In this document: piece by piece, positions 21,861 to 34,818 of the stretch
Position numbering within the stretch: the stretch's first letter is position 1
How the letters are laid out: each line of letters starts with the position of its first letter
Notes under the pieces: generated by a model
What the model was told of the DNA's origin: nothing
The model's input: the letters and a program-made list of their open reading frames with translations, nothing else
Database searches by the model: none
Translations under genes and position numbers: made by a program
DNA from: Calliopum simillimum
Taxonomy: Eukaryota > Arthropoda > Insecta > Diptera > Lauxaniidae
NCBI GenBank assembly: GCA_951812925.1
Contig: OX638370.1
Location: 102,314,897-102,378,896, forward strand
Direction: 5' to 3'
DNA: 64,000 nt

Positions 21861-22893
21861 TTTTCAATAAAATTGCCAAACTTTTTAATTTTTCTTACTC
21901 CACGAACTTTGAGTGACAATTTCGAAGATTTCAACATTATCCAGTGATGAGGTTAAACGGCCGGTTTTGCTCTTGTAATGTCTCCAAAGAAATTTCTGAA
22001 TTTCTCATATCTATCGGAACTCTATCTACATATATTCAGCAATTTTGTAACATACGGAGCAAGTTCATATACTTAGGTAGTATTGTCATTACTGTCCCTG
22101 TCATTGCAATATAATTTTGACGATTTCTGTCTGAAATCTGAGATTTTTCTAAAAATATGCCTTGGTAAGCTCGAATAAGTTCAAACCTTTAGAGAAAACT
22201 TTGTGGCAGGCAGAATTAACTTTTTAATTTAAATGAACATACCCATAAACGCCTCTACTGCATTAAAGTGGTTTAATTTTTAAAATTCAAATCAAGTTTT
22301 CGACTTTGGAACTATTGGACATTATGCAATAAAATTTGCTTCTACTTACAATGCGTTGAATATGAAAGGATAAAATGAATATCCAGTGTTTCATCAATGG
22401 TGAGGCTGCTTTTCTTTTTTCCTCTTATTGTATTGTGTGTATAATCAAATGAAAATTCTGTTGTTGGGCAATAATCGTAAATGTGCAAATGCCGAAAACA
22501 CCATTAATCTCCAGTCATGGGCGCTTTGAGTGAAAGTGTTGTGCGTAATAAATGTTGTGTCGTTTATTTTCTGGAAATTGGAAACAACAAAATTTTTTAC
22601 CTCGTGCTTCACGTGGAAAATGCCAATTAACATAATTTCCCGGAAAAATTGCGGGGACTCATTCTGATATTTTGTTCAGGGGAACATTTTCTATCGATTG
22701 GTATAGGTTTTATGAACCTTGGAATTAGTGCTACCATTACATTTAATGTGACTGGTCTACTACTGAAGGATTTTTATGAAGCTGCAGGTAGCAATATTTT
22801 GAAAAAGGGAGCAAGGAATTGTGGCGAGATCGAGACTCTCTCGTTTTAATATTTCAGATAAATTTTCAAATAAATTTATAATAGAATTTAATT
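21861..22893. other. Intergenic, no feature seen
   Basis: No supported coding sequence; the short open frames near 22445-22849 lack motifs. Confidence 0.4.
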
Positions 22894-22905
22894 AAACTGA
22901 TCTAA

Positions 22906-24388
22906 CTAAATCGGCCAACTAAGTAGATGGAAAGAGCATTTTTTTGACATACTGAATCCCATGTCTACCACATTCCCGCAACCAGAATCACCAACTACAA
23001 CTGCCGCAGTGACTCGCAGTGGTAGTCGAATACAAACACCGTCGCCTACAATCGATCAAGTAGTGAAAGCTATCCAAAGCATGAAAAACCAAAAAGCCGC
23101 CGGTATGGATCAAATAACAACTGAACTGCTAAAAGCATGTCCCATTACATCAGCTAAGATTCTTCATCCTTTGATTTGCAGAATCTGGATCGAAGAGCGT
23201 TTGCCAGAAGATTGGCTACATGGCATGCTAGTCAAATTGCCGAAAAAAGGTGACCTAAGTGAGTACCGGTATTATAGAGGAACAACTTTGCTCTCAGTTC
23301 CATCAAAAGTACTGACAAAAGTGCTTCTAAACAGGGTACGCGAAAATCTTGATTCGGCCATCCGAAGGCAACAAGCAGGATTCCGGCCAAACCGATCATG
23401 CGTGGATCAAATCAACACCCTTAGAATAATTGTCCAGCAATCATGTGAGTGGCTGCACTTCAACTTGTCTTCGTAGACTATAGCACTGCCTTCGACAGTG
23501 TCTCCAGAGAAAACATCTGGGTTTCACTGCAGCGAAGAGGTATTGCCGCAAAGGCCATAAACTTAGTACGTGCACAATATGATACCCTAGATAAAGCTCT
23601 TAATAAGGCCAAAAAGGGTATCCAATGGAACTTTACCGAACATCTGGAAGATCTCGACTACGCTGACGATATTTGCCACTTATCGTCCAAAGACTCAGAT
23701 ATGCAAAGCAAAATTGAAGACCTTATCTTGGAATCACAAAAGGCCGGCCTAAAAATCAACGTATCCAAGACTAAAAGCATGAAGTTAAACGCAAACAAGA
23801 ATGACATCACGTTTAGAGCTGGCAGTGATGACATCGAAAACGTCGATATCAACTCAAGAATAGCAAAAGCAAAAGACGCGTTTGCTCAACTGAACAAAAT
23901 ATGGTCTTCATCCGTTATGTCCACTAAAACGAGAGTGCGCATTTTTGATACGAATGTGAAATCGGTTTTGTTATATGCGTGCGAAACATGGCTTGTTACT
24001 GAACAACTAACGAACAAGCTGCAAGTATTCGTCAACAAATGTTTAAGGCGTATACTAAAGGTTTGGTGCCCTCGCACTATATCAAATGCCGGGCTACATC
24101 AAAAATGCAATCAGAAGACTATAGCAAAACGAGATCAAGCTGCGCAAATGGAGATGGATTGGTCACACTCTCCGGAAACCACACAGCAAAGTTTGTCGCC
24201 AGGCTCTTCAGTGGAATTCACAAGGCAGTAGAGGACGTGGTAGACCCAAAACCAACTGGAAAAGGAAATACAAGAATAGGCAAAGTCTTGGCAAGAAATC
24301 AAACTCATCGCAAGGGATCGCAACAAATGGAAACGTCTCATATTGGCCCTATGCTCCTCCTAGGAGTTAAAGGAGAATACATACGTAC
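22906..24388 (+). mobile_element. Non-LTR retrotransposon copy B, RT pseudogene
   Basis: Flanked by an imperfect 12-bp duplication (AAACTGATCTAA at 22894, AAACTAATCTAA at 24389). The reading frame starts inside the RT (IVKAIQSMKN-type block, then LVKLPKKGDLSEYRYYR and QAGFRPNRSCVDQIN), breaks near 23452, and resumes with VFVDYSTAFDSV and the catalytic YADD at about 23660. Two in-frame gaps relative to copy D remove about 40 codons (near 23581, including the SGVRQGCLLSP region) and about 18 codons (near 23848). The tail has the YGCETW-type block and ends CTCCTAGGAGTTAAAGGAG plus ATACATACGTAC. Not able to code active RT. Confidence 0.88.
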
Positions 24389-24400
24389 AAACTAATCTAA

Positions 24401-25139
24401 TAAGAATATCTAAAAATGGATGATAACACGGAATATATATTTTGTACTCTTACATACATATGTGTAAATAAAATGACATTAACGACACTAAAAGGACAAT
24501 GCAGCGGAAAGGACATGTCGTAATATGTAACGAAACAACACTTAGCAAAATAAGAAAAAAAAAAGGTTGAAGATTAAGTAGATTATTGTATAGGCGTATG
24601 GAAGTCTTAACCAAAAAGGGTGTCGATGACTTTTGATATTAGAGATTTCAATAGCGCTCAGCTAAATTTTTGAACAAATAAAATACACTAAAAGAAAAAC
24701 AAAAAATAAAGGAAGTATAATCCTTTGGCAATGTAAAGAAAAGATGAGAAGTATTTTTTTCTTATGCTAGCGCTAAAACAATTTTCTTAGCATATACGCA
24801 AAATAGGAATGATAAGGAATTAGTGAAAAAGATCGGTAACAACAACTCGTTCTGCAAGTTCGGCAATTTATCTCGTAAAATTTTGCAAAATTTACAAGAT
24901 ATTTTGATAAAATTTTGTGGAGGGTTGGTGACTGTCAATACCTTGCAATGGATCAAAAATTGGAGGGGTTAAAGAATTAACACGATCGATTTCTTAACAA
25001 TTTGATTTAATAATACTCTAAAAAGGCTTAAATGACTTCATGGCAGCTTAGGAGGTATTATTTTAGATATCCAGGATTTATATTTGATTTATCATTATGT
25101 TCGAATAACTCAAAAAAGGCTTGACATCGCTCATAAAAC
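24401..25139. other. Intergenic, no feature seen
   Basis: AT-rich; no gene or clear repeat. Confidence 0.4.
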
Positions 25140-27743
25140 GTTATACTAACAGAACTAAAACTTTTTAAAACTTCGACCACTGTACCATTTCCGCCATTTT
25201 TCTGTATTCTAGTTTACGCGCTGCTTCGACTAAAGTCCCGAAACAGATTGTATAGCTGTATAAGAAAGCGAGTTGAAATGCCACGGCCTTAATTTTGCAA
25301 GAGATCATTTTATTAGGTATGCGATCTTTTATACTTTTTAAAAATATTTCTAGTAAGCCAAAATACCATTCTTGGTTTAATAAAACCTGCAGAAATGCCG
25401 TCAGGTCCAAAGAGGAAGCGTTTTGAAATTGGTACTCTGACAGAAATGCCAATTCCGAAAGACTTCGCATTGAGGCTAGAAATCGCTGCAATGCTACGAT
25501 TCAGCGCAAAAAGTTTCTGCGTAAAAAAGTTCTCAGCCTTCAAAAAGGTAGCAAAAACCTTTGGTCGTTTGTCAAAAGAGTGAAAAATCAGACGTCTTCG
25601 TCTATTCCAACTCTCTTGATAGACAACAAAATCAACACTGAGCCGGCCAATAAGGTTAATCTTCTGGCTAGTTTGTTTGCTCAAAACTCACATCTCCCCG
25701 AAAGTAGTCAGCCACTGCCTTTTATAGAGAGAAAGATTTCGGTGATGCCGAATATACACTTTCGAACAAGGTATGCGATCTTTTATACTTTTTAAAAATA
25801 TTTCTAGTAAGCCAAAATACCATTCTTGGTTTAATAAAACCTGCAGAAATGCCGTCAGGTCCAAAGAGGAAGCGTTTTGAAATTGGTACTCTGACAGAAA
25901 TGCCAATTCCGAAAGACTTCGCATTGAGGCTAGAAATCGCTGCAATGCTACGATTCAGCGCAAAAAGTTTCTGCGTAAAAAAGTTCTCAGCCTTCAAAAA
26001 GGTAGCAAAAACTTTTGGTCGTTTGTCAAAAGAGTGAAAAATCAGACGTCTTCGTCTATTCCAACTCTTTTGATAGATAAAAAAATCAACACTGAGCCGG
26101 CCCATAAGGCTAAGCTTCTGGCTAGCTTGTTTGCTCAAAACTCACATCTCCCCGAAAGTAGTCAGCCACTGCCTTTTATAGAGAGAAAGATTTCGGTGAT
26201 GCCGAATATACACTTTCGAACAAGGAATGTTAAAAGGGTTCTTTCAAATGTCAACGTTCATAAAGCTCCGGGTCCAGACGATATATCAGCCCATGTTCTT
26301 CACAAATGTGCTTCAGCAATGGCTCGCCTATTGCGCAATCTTTTTAATATTTCATTTACTAGTGGTGAATTTCCCTCCTGTTGGAAGATTGCCAATATTC
26401 AGTTTGTCCCTAAAAAAAGCGAGGCAACGAACCCAAGTAATTACCGCCCCATTAACTTCCATCTTGTGAACTATCTGGAGCACAACGAATTGCATAGTGA
26501 TCGCCAATATGGGTTCCGTAGATCTCGTTCTACTGGTGACCTGATGGCATTCCTGACTGAAAAGTGGAATCAATGTATTCATCTTTTTGGTGAAAGTAAG
26601 ATTGTTGTTCTGGATATTTCCAAAGCATTCGATCGAGTTTGGCATAGTGCACTCGTATCTAAACTTATTGCTTTTGTTGTAAGTGCCTCTTATTTGTTGG
26701 ATATCAAATTTCATCAAGGTCGTTTCATTCGTGTTGTCCTGGACGCCGGAGTACCCCAAGGTTCCGTTTTATCGCCTACACTGTTTTTAATATTCATCGA
26801 TGACCTTCTGTCTTTGACCACTAATCCAATCCATTCATTTGCAGACGACAGCAGCATTTTTCGTTCATATTCCTTCAAAAATGTCCTGATGCCATACAAA
26901 TTAAAGTTTAGAGACGAAAAATGAATGAAACTCTGGTTGATAACGAAAAAAAATATCCGAGTGGGGTCGAGCAAATAGAATTGATTTCAATGCCGGTAAA
27001 ACCCAATGTTGTCTGTTGTCTCACAAACAAATCCATTCCTTTCTATCAGTATGGATTCGACCAATCTTGCCGAATCAACAGCTCTTAGTGTTCTTGGGTT
27101 ATCGATCTAATCTGATCTGCCATGGACCGATCACATATTTAATGTGTCAAAGGAAGCGGCCAAGTGCCTAGACTGTCTTAAACGATGTAAGACATACTTC
27201 TCACCAGTTGATCTCCGCTCTGTCTATTTCACCTACATTAAGCCTAAAATGAAATACAATTCACACATATGTTCTGGTGCCTCAAAAACCTCTTTGGAAC
27301 TGCTAGATCGAATCCAGCAACGTGCGATAAAAATGATAGGAGATGTAACTGTTTCATCATATATTAATTCTCTAGCCCATCGTCGAAATGGTGGTTGCGT
27401 AACACTTTTTTATCGTTACTGCCATGGGAGTTGCTCAATGTGGCTTGGTGCCATCAGACCGTGTGTCTCTCGTTTTACTAGGGCTTCTCTTCAAGCCCAT
27501 CCCTTTTGTGTAACCTCGATGCTGAATAGAAAATCGCATTACAGACACAATTCGTTCTTTAGTCGCACGGTAAAGTTATGGAACGATCTTCCAGAAAACG
27601 TTTTCCCCGACAGCTTTGACAAATAATTCACCGACACTACTCCATCTATTTATTTTCCTTATAACTTTTACCTTTGGCCAACTCAAAGCTTTGCATGTAT
27701 AGGGGTTATCCCCTGTGCGTTGGCCCATATGTAAAAAAAAAAG
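25140..27743 (+). mobile_element. CR1/L2-like LINE, 5'-truncated, RT pseudogene
   Basis: Coding traces begin near 25260 (the end of the endonuclease-RT linker, KPKYHSWFNKTCRNAVRSKEEAF, then a TGA). They continue through SLQKGSKNLWSFVKRVKNQ and then the RT core in one frame, 26034-26924: KAPGPDDIS, YGFRRSRSTGDL, VVLDISKAFDRVWH, AGVPQGSVLSPTLF and HSFADDSS (an F-ADD catalytic box). After a break, the C-terminal part runs 27144-27626 (YIKPKMKYNSHI, LDRIQQRAIKMIG, FFSRTVKLWNDLP). The 3' end has an AGGGGTTATCCCCT hairpin, GCGTTGGCCC and a short poly(A). Stops and frameshifts make it dead. Clade assignment (CR1 group) is from motif style, not a search. The 5' boundary is approximate. Confidence 0.85.
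25317..26224 (+). repeat. 454-bp tandem duplication inside the LINE
   Basis: 25317-25770 and 25771-26224 are direct tandem copies. I count about 8 substitutions (roughly 2%), and both carry the same TGA after KEEAF. The junction shares an AGG triplet with both outer edges, pointing to a slip or unequal exchange. Confidence 0.93.
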
Positions 27744-29731
27744 TAATCTTTCTGAAATTTACTATAGGGTGTTCACTTATGTAAGGTATCTACACCATTA
27801 AAGTTGGCAACATATAACAGTTTATTGTTCTATTTAGTTAAACCTGAGCTATAGGAGTAATGATGAGATTTGATGTGAAAATACCAAAATTTTTGGTCGA
27901 AATTTGAGGTGAAAAGATAAGACATATAAAAAAATCTTGCTTAAACGTAGTAAAAAACTGGAGATAGCACATTTTTGCTCTTCAAAAAATTAAGTATAGG
28001 AGATAGGATTTTGATATTTTGACATCCCACAGTTAATCACTCGGTAAAGAAGCCCACAAGGATACCATAACTGCAAAAATCTTAAAACCGTAAAAAGTGG
28101 AGATAGGACTATAGCTCTTTAAGGCATCGATAATCAAACTTAAATATAAAATAAACACATCAACATGTACCTATATTATAGGTCCTATAACATTAAAAAC
28201 CAATATAGAATTTAATTTTCTGAGTGTAAAGTTTTTGCGAAATGAATATTTCACAGAAAACAAATATTCTACAATGAAGGCGATCAAAAACTCAATAAGT
28301 TTTCAAAGTCGAATATTCAAATACTAATTGTTGGGAATGCAGATGTGGAATGGTGGTTCATCAAATGAAAAATAATAAAAGCCAAATAAACGTTTTGTTC
28401 GAGTACACAGTGACAAGATACACTTGGGGTAAGTCGAGAAGGAATGCTCGGTCGGTCGTGGTACATGCATATATCTGTGTCATCATGTTCTATCGAAGGG
28501 TAGATCTCATTTTTCACTTGTATCCTTTCAATATTCGCACATGTATTTTGAAAGCGCATTTCACAAAGTGGGGTGTAAAATGAAATGTGAAATTAAATGA
28601 TAAAAGATGGTGAATGGTGAACAACGCCGCAGCAGCATGAAAACGTATGTGCGGCCGTCGGTCGATGCTTTAGTGGCGGACGAGCACCTGTTTTATTAAA
28701 AAAGTAAATAAAGGCAACCAAACATAAAAGGCAAGAGCAGAGAGAGGTCGGTGGCTTAGGGCAGACGACGACTGTCAAGTGGGTTATTGTACAGGACAAT
28801 GATAAAGGACGTTTACGTTTTGCGCTCTTGATGAAGCGTAATCGTCAGGGTTACACCCTTATAAGGATATTTAATGGAAAGGAGATGAATTATCATCGCA
28901 AAGTGATTTTAATTAAATTCTTAGACACTTCACGCTTTTTGGTAGAACAAATTGTATTTTGCTTAAACACACGTGCAAATGTAAGATATTAAAGTGAACT
29001 CAAATGAATAGCAATAACCTTAGTACTCATATCATGTATTATCTATCGTTCTGTTAGAAAAAAAAAAAGAAAAACAAATTAAATTTAAATATTCGTTGCA
29101 TTATTTAGATGTATTTGGGTTTCATATGAGTTATTGAGACTTGCAATACATTAGTGTGAAGGATATGTATCTGGACGAGCCAAATTCTCTTCATTTTATT
29201 GTGGTATTTTTTCCACCGATAATTTTAATGTAAATTTTTCATATATCCTTAAAATCTAAATTTGTTGTGGCATTGTTGTTTTTAATTAAAATTTGTCCTA
29301 TGAAACATTAAAATTATGCCAACTCTTTCCAAGAATTAAAAAATTTTAGTATACTTTAATAGACCATCTGGTAAAAGGGTTAAGGAATATTCTATATGCT
29401 AATTGTATATACAAAACTGTCACAATATGCCGTGTGAAACGAAGCAGGAACTAACTAAAACTCATGCATTTAAATAAGCGGCGATTTATTTCATTTTAAA
29501 GTGCATTTTATTCAAATTAATGCTGTAGTTTAAAAGCGGCCAAAAGAATCAGCGTTATCTGTGACTGTATATGTCATCACGCATCAGAAAACGATAACTT
29601 TTTGTGCGGGGCTCAAAATTTTGAAAGACGCTAGTGAGCACATTTTTTCTTTCTCAGCAGTTCTGAGACATCCCATTGAAACGCGTACAGATAAGGAATT
29701 TTCTTTCGACATTTCATTTAATTGACATTAA
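27744..29731. other. Intergenic, no feature seen
   Basis: No gene supported. A more GC-rich patch at about 28420-28860 has no conserved frame. Confidence 0.4.
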
Positions 29732-29738
29732 GCAACTT

Positions 29739-31129
29739 GTATGTATGTATTCTCCTTTAACTCCTAGGAGGAGCCAATATGAAACATCTCCAGTCGTCGC
29801 GATTCCTTGCGATGACTTTGATCTCTTGCCACGACTTTCCCGATTCTTGGATTTCCTTTTCCAGCAACCTTTTCCAGTTGGTTTTGGCTTACCACGTCCT
29901 CTACTGCCTTGTGGATTCCACTCAAGAGCCTGGCGACAAACTTCGCTGTGTGGTTTCCGGAGAGTGCGACCAATCCATCCCCATTTGCGCAGCTTGACCT
30001 CGTTTGCTATAGCCCTCTGATTGCATTTTTGATGTACCTCGGTATTTGATATAATGCGAGGCCACCAAATCTTTAGTATACGCCTTAAACATTTGTTGAC
30101 GAAAACTTGCAGCTTGTTCGTTAGTTGTTCAGTAACAAGCCATGTTTCGCACCCATATAACAAAAGCGATTTCACATTCGAATCAAAAATGCGCACTCTC
30201 GTTTTAGTGGATATAGCGGATGAAGACCATATTTTGTTCAGTTGAGCAAACGCGCCTTTTGCTTTTGCTATTCTTGAGTTGATATCCTCTTTTGCTCCAC
30301 TATCCATGGAAAAAATGCTGCCTAAATACGTGAAGCTATCGACGTTTTCGATGTCATCACTGCCAGCTCTAAACGTGATGTCATTCCTGTATGCGTTTAA
30401 CTTCATGCTTTTAGTCTTGGATACGTTGATTCTTAGGCCGGCCTTCTGTGATTCTAAGACAAGGTCTTCAATTTTGCTTTGCATATCTGAATGTTTAAAC
30501 GATAAGAGGCAGATGTCGTCAGCGTAGTCGAGATCTTCCAGATGTTCAGAAAAGTTTCATTGGATACCCCTTTTGGCCTTATTAAGAGCTTTATCTAGGA
30601 TATCATCAAGAACGATAAGGAAGAGTGATGGTGATAGTAGACACCCCTGCAGTACGCCTGAATTAGTGGTGAATGTCGGTGACAACAACCCGTTGTGTAA
30701 CACACTGCATTTAAATCCTTCATATTGTGCACGTACTAAGTTTATGGCCTTTGCGGCAATACCTCTTCGTTGCAGTGAAACCCAGTTGTTTTCTCGGGAG
30801 ACAAGTTGAAGTGCAGCACGCCACTCGCATGATTGTTCGACAATTATTTTGAGGGTGTTGATTTGATCCACGCATGATCGGTTTCGCCGGGATCCTGCTT
30901 GCTGCTTTCGAATGGCCGAATCAAGTTTTTCGTTTACTCCGTTCAGAAGCACTTTCGTCAATACTTTTGATGGTACTGAGATCAAGGTAATGCGTCTATA
31001 GTTCCGGCACTCGCTTGGGTCACCTTTTTTCGGCAGTTTGACTAACATGCCATGTAGCCAGTCTTCTGGCAAACGCTCTTCGCTCTAGATTTTGGTGAGC
31101 GGAGGATAGAGAATTTTAGCTGATGTTAT
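29739..31129 (-). mobile_element. Non-LTR retrotransposon copy C, RT pseudogene
   Basis: Perfect 7-bp target duplication GCAACTT (29732-29738 and 31130-31136). Minus-strand frames: 31072-30557 (LVKLPKKGDPSECRNYRR, SCVDQIN, then the VLQGCLLSP block) and 30484-29714 (QSKIEDLVLESQKAGL through YGCETW to the GRGKPK tail). A 33-bp in-frame gap near 30807 removes the VDYSTAFD block with the first RT catalytic aspartate. Unlike B and D, this copy keeps the frame just before that point. Tail is the family's CTCCTAGGAG end plus ATACATACATAC. Confidence 0.9.
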
Positions 31130-31342
31130 GCAACTTAACAAATGCAATATATAAAAGCACCAGACTCCATCACTTAAAGTTGATAAGAATGAGTCAGCTC
31201 TTATTGGGCCACTCCTCGCTGCTGGAGACCCTGAAGACTTACATAAAGTTTGGCGACCTTCTTCGGTTTACGGATGGATCCAACATGTATTCAGAATTAG
31301 GCTATGATGTTTTCGACAAATCAATCAAAATGAACATATACC

Positions 31343-32566
31343 TAGGTTGTTCAAAAACTTTTGCGGTTTGATAAGACCGGGCAAGGCGTTGCTACGTCTA
31401 AGATTTTTTTTTTGTTATGTTGGTACACTATTCATATGAATGTATGTGAAGTTTCATTTCAATCTGTCAATTCATTCTTTGTTTACTAGCCATTTAGCAT
31501 CGACGTATCACAGTATTTTTTTACAATGGAAAAAATCAAGTATCGTGGTAGTGATTTAATTCTTATTTTTGGAAGGTATATAAGGTCTCTTTGATTTCAA
31601 TTAGTACCTACAGTAGAAAGATGGGTTGCTGAATTTAAACGTGGTCCAACAAGCCTTGAAGACGATCCACGTCAAGGACGTCCAAAAACAGCAACAACAC
31701 CAGAAATCGTAAAAAAAGTACAGGATATTGTATTAAAAAATTGTCGAGATTTAGTAGAAGCCCTGTATCATCGCAATATTTTGACTGATGTATTGGGTTT
31801 CAGAAAGCTATGTGCACAATGGGTGCCGTATTCGCTAACAATGGAACAAAAACACATTCGAATGCGACTTTCTCAGCAACATTTAGAGCGTTTTCGAAAG
31901 GATAAAGGAGATTTTGTTCATTGATTCATCAGTATGGATAAGACTTGAGTCTATCACCATGATCCTGAATCAAAACAAGAGGCTAAAAAGTGGTGTGAAC
32001 CTGGTTCTTCGGCTCCGAAACGAATTCGTATCCAGAAATCGGCCAAGATGTCGTTAGCATCAGTTTTTTGGGATGTGAAAGAAATTTTGCTTGTGGACTA
32101 CTTGCAAACTGGTAAAACAATAAAGTCTGATTTATTATTGTAACCTTTCAGACCAGCTAAGGGAAAAAATTCGTGATAAAAGATCCGATTTGTAGAAGAA
32201 AAAAACTATTTTTCATCAGGACAATGCACCGTGTCACAAGAGCTTTTTGACAATGGCTAAAATCCATGAATTAAAGTTCGAACTGTTGGAGCATCCACCG
32301 TATTCACCAGATTTGGCCCCTAGCGACTTCCATCTGTTTCTAGACTTAAAAAAATTCAGGCGTGAAAAGCGTTTTTCATCAAATGATTAGGTCATAACAG
32401 CTGTGGAAGCGTATTTTGCAGCCCTTCTAGATTCTCACTTCTGGAATGAAATTCATAAATTGGAATCTCGTTGGAACAAGTGTATTGATGTTCAGGGAGA
32501 CTATACTGAATAATAAAGTGTATTCCAAACCATAAAATTGTGTTTTTCTTATCGAAGTTATCTATA
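31343..32566 (+). mobile_element. mariner-type element, dead transposase
   Basis: The left end is TAGGTTGTTCAAAAACTTTT (from 31343, after a CTA). The right end is weakly matching (AAACCATAAAATTGTG near 32530). Transposase traces run from ATG 31526 to TAA 32511 through WVAEFKRGPTSLEDDPRQGRPKTATTP, LCAQWVPYSLTMEQKH, SVFWDVKEILLVDYLQ, FHQDNAPCHKS (frameshifted) and YSPDLAPSDFHLF. The final D of the DD(34)D triad is in YSPDLAPSDFH; the first D lies in MDKT, followed by a stop where W is expected. Several stops and frameshifts. Typical mariner length (about 1.2-1.3 kb). Confidence 0.85.
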
Positions 32567-34330
32567 ATCATAAAAATGCATATTTCATGTTTACTAGGGT
32601 GCAGCACTTTTTCAAAATAATGGAAAAATAAAAGGTTGCATCAAAGGTTATCTTAGGAGTAGACCTTATAACAAAGACTGCATACTTGGTTTGGAGTACA
32701 ACCTCCGAAAAGATGGCCCGACCGGGGCTTAAATGAAGGTCTAAACGATAAAAATATATTTTTTACAGTTTTTTTTGACTTATCTCAAAAATCACGAAAT
32801 TATTGTAAATAACTCAGCTCAAACCTTTCCTGGAAGTAGTTAAAATTTTTCGATTCAAAAAACAGTTTTCTTTTTTTTTGCTATAAGTCAAGATGCAAGA
32901 GAAAAACCCTTTTTTAGACCCCAATAAATATAGGAAGTGTTTTTGCTATCGTTTTGCTTAAAATTTGCGCGAGATATGAGAGTTTTTCATATTTTGTATG
33001 TTTTGTAGAAGTATGATTTTGGGTATTCTTTTTTCACAGTGCATTTTGCATCCAGAACTTAAAAGTTTTTTATGTGTACTACATTGCGTTAAAGTGTGAT
33101 TAACAACGCAAGTTTTAAGTCCAAGAACGTCAAAATCGGTTTGTGGTTTCCTTGCAAATTGTAGCCTGAAATTTGTGATGTACTTATTTCAGTTTTAGTG
33201 AAAAACTTCTTTTTTTTTTGAGTACGAGAGACTGTATATCCTATCGTAGAAAGTGAACTCAATACCCCAAAAAACTCCGGTTAATATCATCATTTCCTCA
33301 GCTAATAAGTTGTCCGCTAGAGGCCGCCATTTGTAAAAATGTTGAATTTTTAGAAATTTTAATTGGGGAGTGGGTAATTATTGGATGGCCCCATATATTT
33401 CAGCTTAATTTCAGCACATTTATTTCTTTCCGTGTAATTTATCTGGGGCGATTAGCAAAATCTTTGGAGTCTTAGTTTGGTTTATGGATGGTTCTGAAGT
33501 TTTTGACGACGCGATCAACATAAACTTAATAGCTTATCTAGGACGATTTGCCTTTCGCGATCCGATAATGTGTAAATACGCATCAAACCTTAGGCATTTG
33601 TGAAAAAACTGACTTAATTTCCAAGCTGGTACAAGAGATCTGTCATAAGGTTTTGAAAATCGCCAGCAATAACATGGTTATGCGAATAACTGCCCACATG
33701 GGCTATGAAGGGTACTATACCTAATTTTTTAGACATGAGCTTGTGCGTGACACACAGCGGTCTATAAGAGAGCGCTAGCCGGTCATAACTCAAAAAATTT
33801 TGGTATTAAAAGTTATATTTTTTTTGGATAAATTTAAAGTTAAATATCTAGATAACATATTTCAAGTACCAGAATACCAAGAAATAACACCATTTTTGAG
33901 TTTTCGCGTCTTAAACTTGATGACTTCAGAAAATGGTAATTTTTTCCAAAAATCTCTTAAGATATGTGAAAGTTTAAATGAGTGTACCTATAAAACTGAG
34001 TAGTCTTACCTTATGAAACTTATGGTAAGAATAACTTGATCTATTTTCTGAAGATTTGCGTTCTTAGATGTTAGTTTTTTTTAATATAAAAAGCATATCC
34101 GGATCCTCACAAAAAATCTCTAATTTCATTTCCCAAATTTACGAATTTTGCACTCTGTGGACTAGAACTAATATGTTTTATGGAGTTGCAACGTCTAGAT
34201 CATTTAAGTGTGTAATATGAGGTTCTCTGAAGATTCTGCGCATTTATCTGACTTCCCCATCGCACCTCTTCTTGGACTACGATGAGTTTGTCTTCAGCGA
34301 CTTTTCAGTATTCTTGCAACCAAAAATTTT
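32567..34330. other. Intergenic, no feature seen
   Basis: AT-rich. No gene, and no confident terminal repeats. Confidence 0.4.
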
Positions 34331-34334
34331 AAAT

Positions 34335-34560
34335 CGCTGTAACTTCGTAAATATTTAAAGTATAAAAATAATATTTAATATCTGAGTTAGTATAGATAGT
34401 ATTAAGTCACTTCGTGAAAAAGAACGTGATCTGGTCAAGGACACGCCCACCTCCCATATAACCAACAATTTGGAATTGCCATAACTTCGTAAATATTTGA
34501 AGTACAAAAATAATATTTAATATCTGAGTTAGTATAGATAGCATAAGTCACTTTGAAAAT
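34335..34560. repeat. Direct repeat, two units about 150 bp apart
   Basis: The line CGTAAATATTT-AAGTA-AAAAATAATATTTAATATCTGAGTTAGTATAGATAG occurs near 34348 and again near 34488 with few changes. Confidence 0.8.
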
Positions 34561-34576
34561 GGGTGTGATTTTTCCG

Positions 34577-34818
34577 GCATTTTGTTTACAAAAAAGATGA
34601 TACCGAATTTGAAATCAGCGAACTCAAAAATTCCCTTAGCCACAATTTTGTTGTGATATAATCAATTTTTAAGAAAATTGTCCGCCATTTTGGATCCGCC
34701 ATTTTGTTTACAAAAAATATGATACCGAATTCGAAATCAGCGACCTCAAAAACCCCTTTAGCCACAATTTTGTCGTGATATAATCAATTTTTAAGAAAAT
34801 TGTCCGCCATTTTGATTT
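34577..34818. repeat. 122-bp tandem repeat, two units
   Basis: TTTGTTTACAAAAAA-ATGATACCGAATT through GTCCGCCATTTTG is repeated once in tandem (units start at about 34581 and 34703) with about 90% identity or better. Confidence 0.85.

Noticed and set aside
25165..25945. Repeated minus-strand frames (MQRFLASMRSLSEL type)
   Set aside because: They are the reverse of the duplicated LINE linker; the plus strand carries the recognisable LINE protein.
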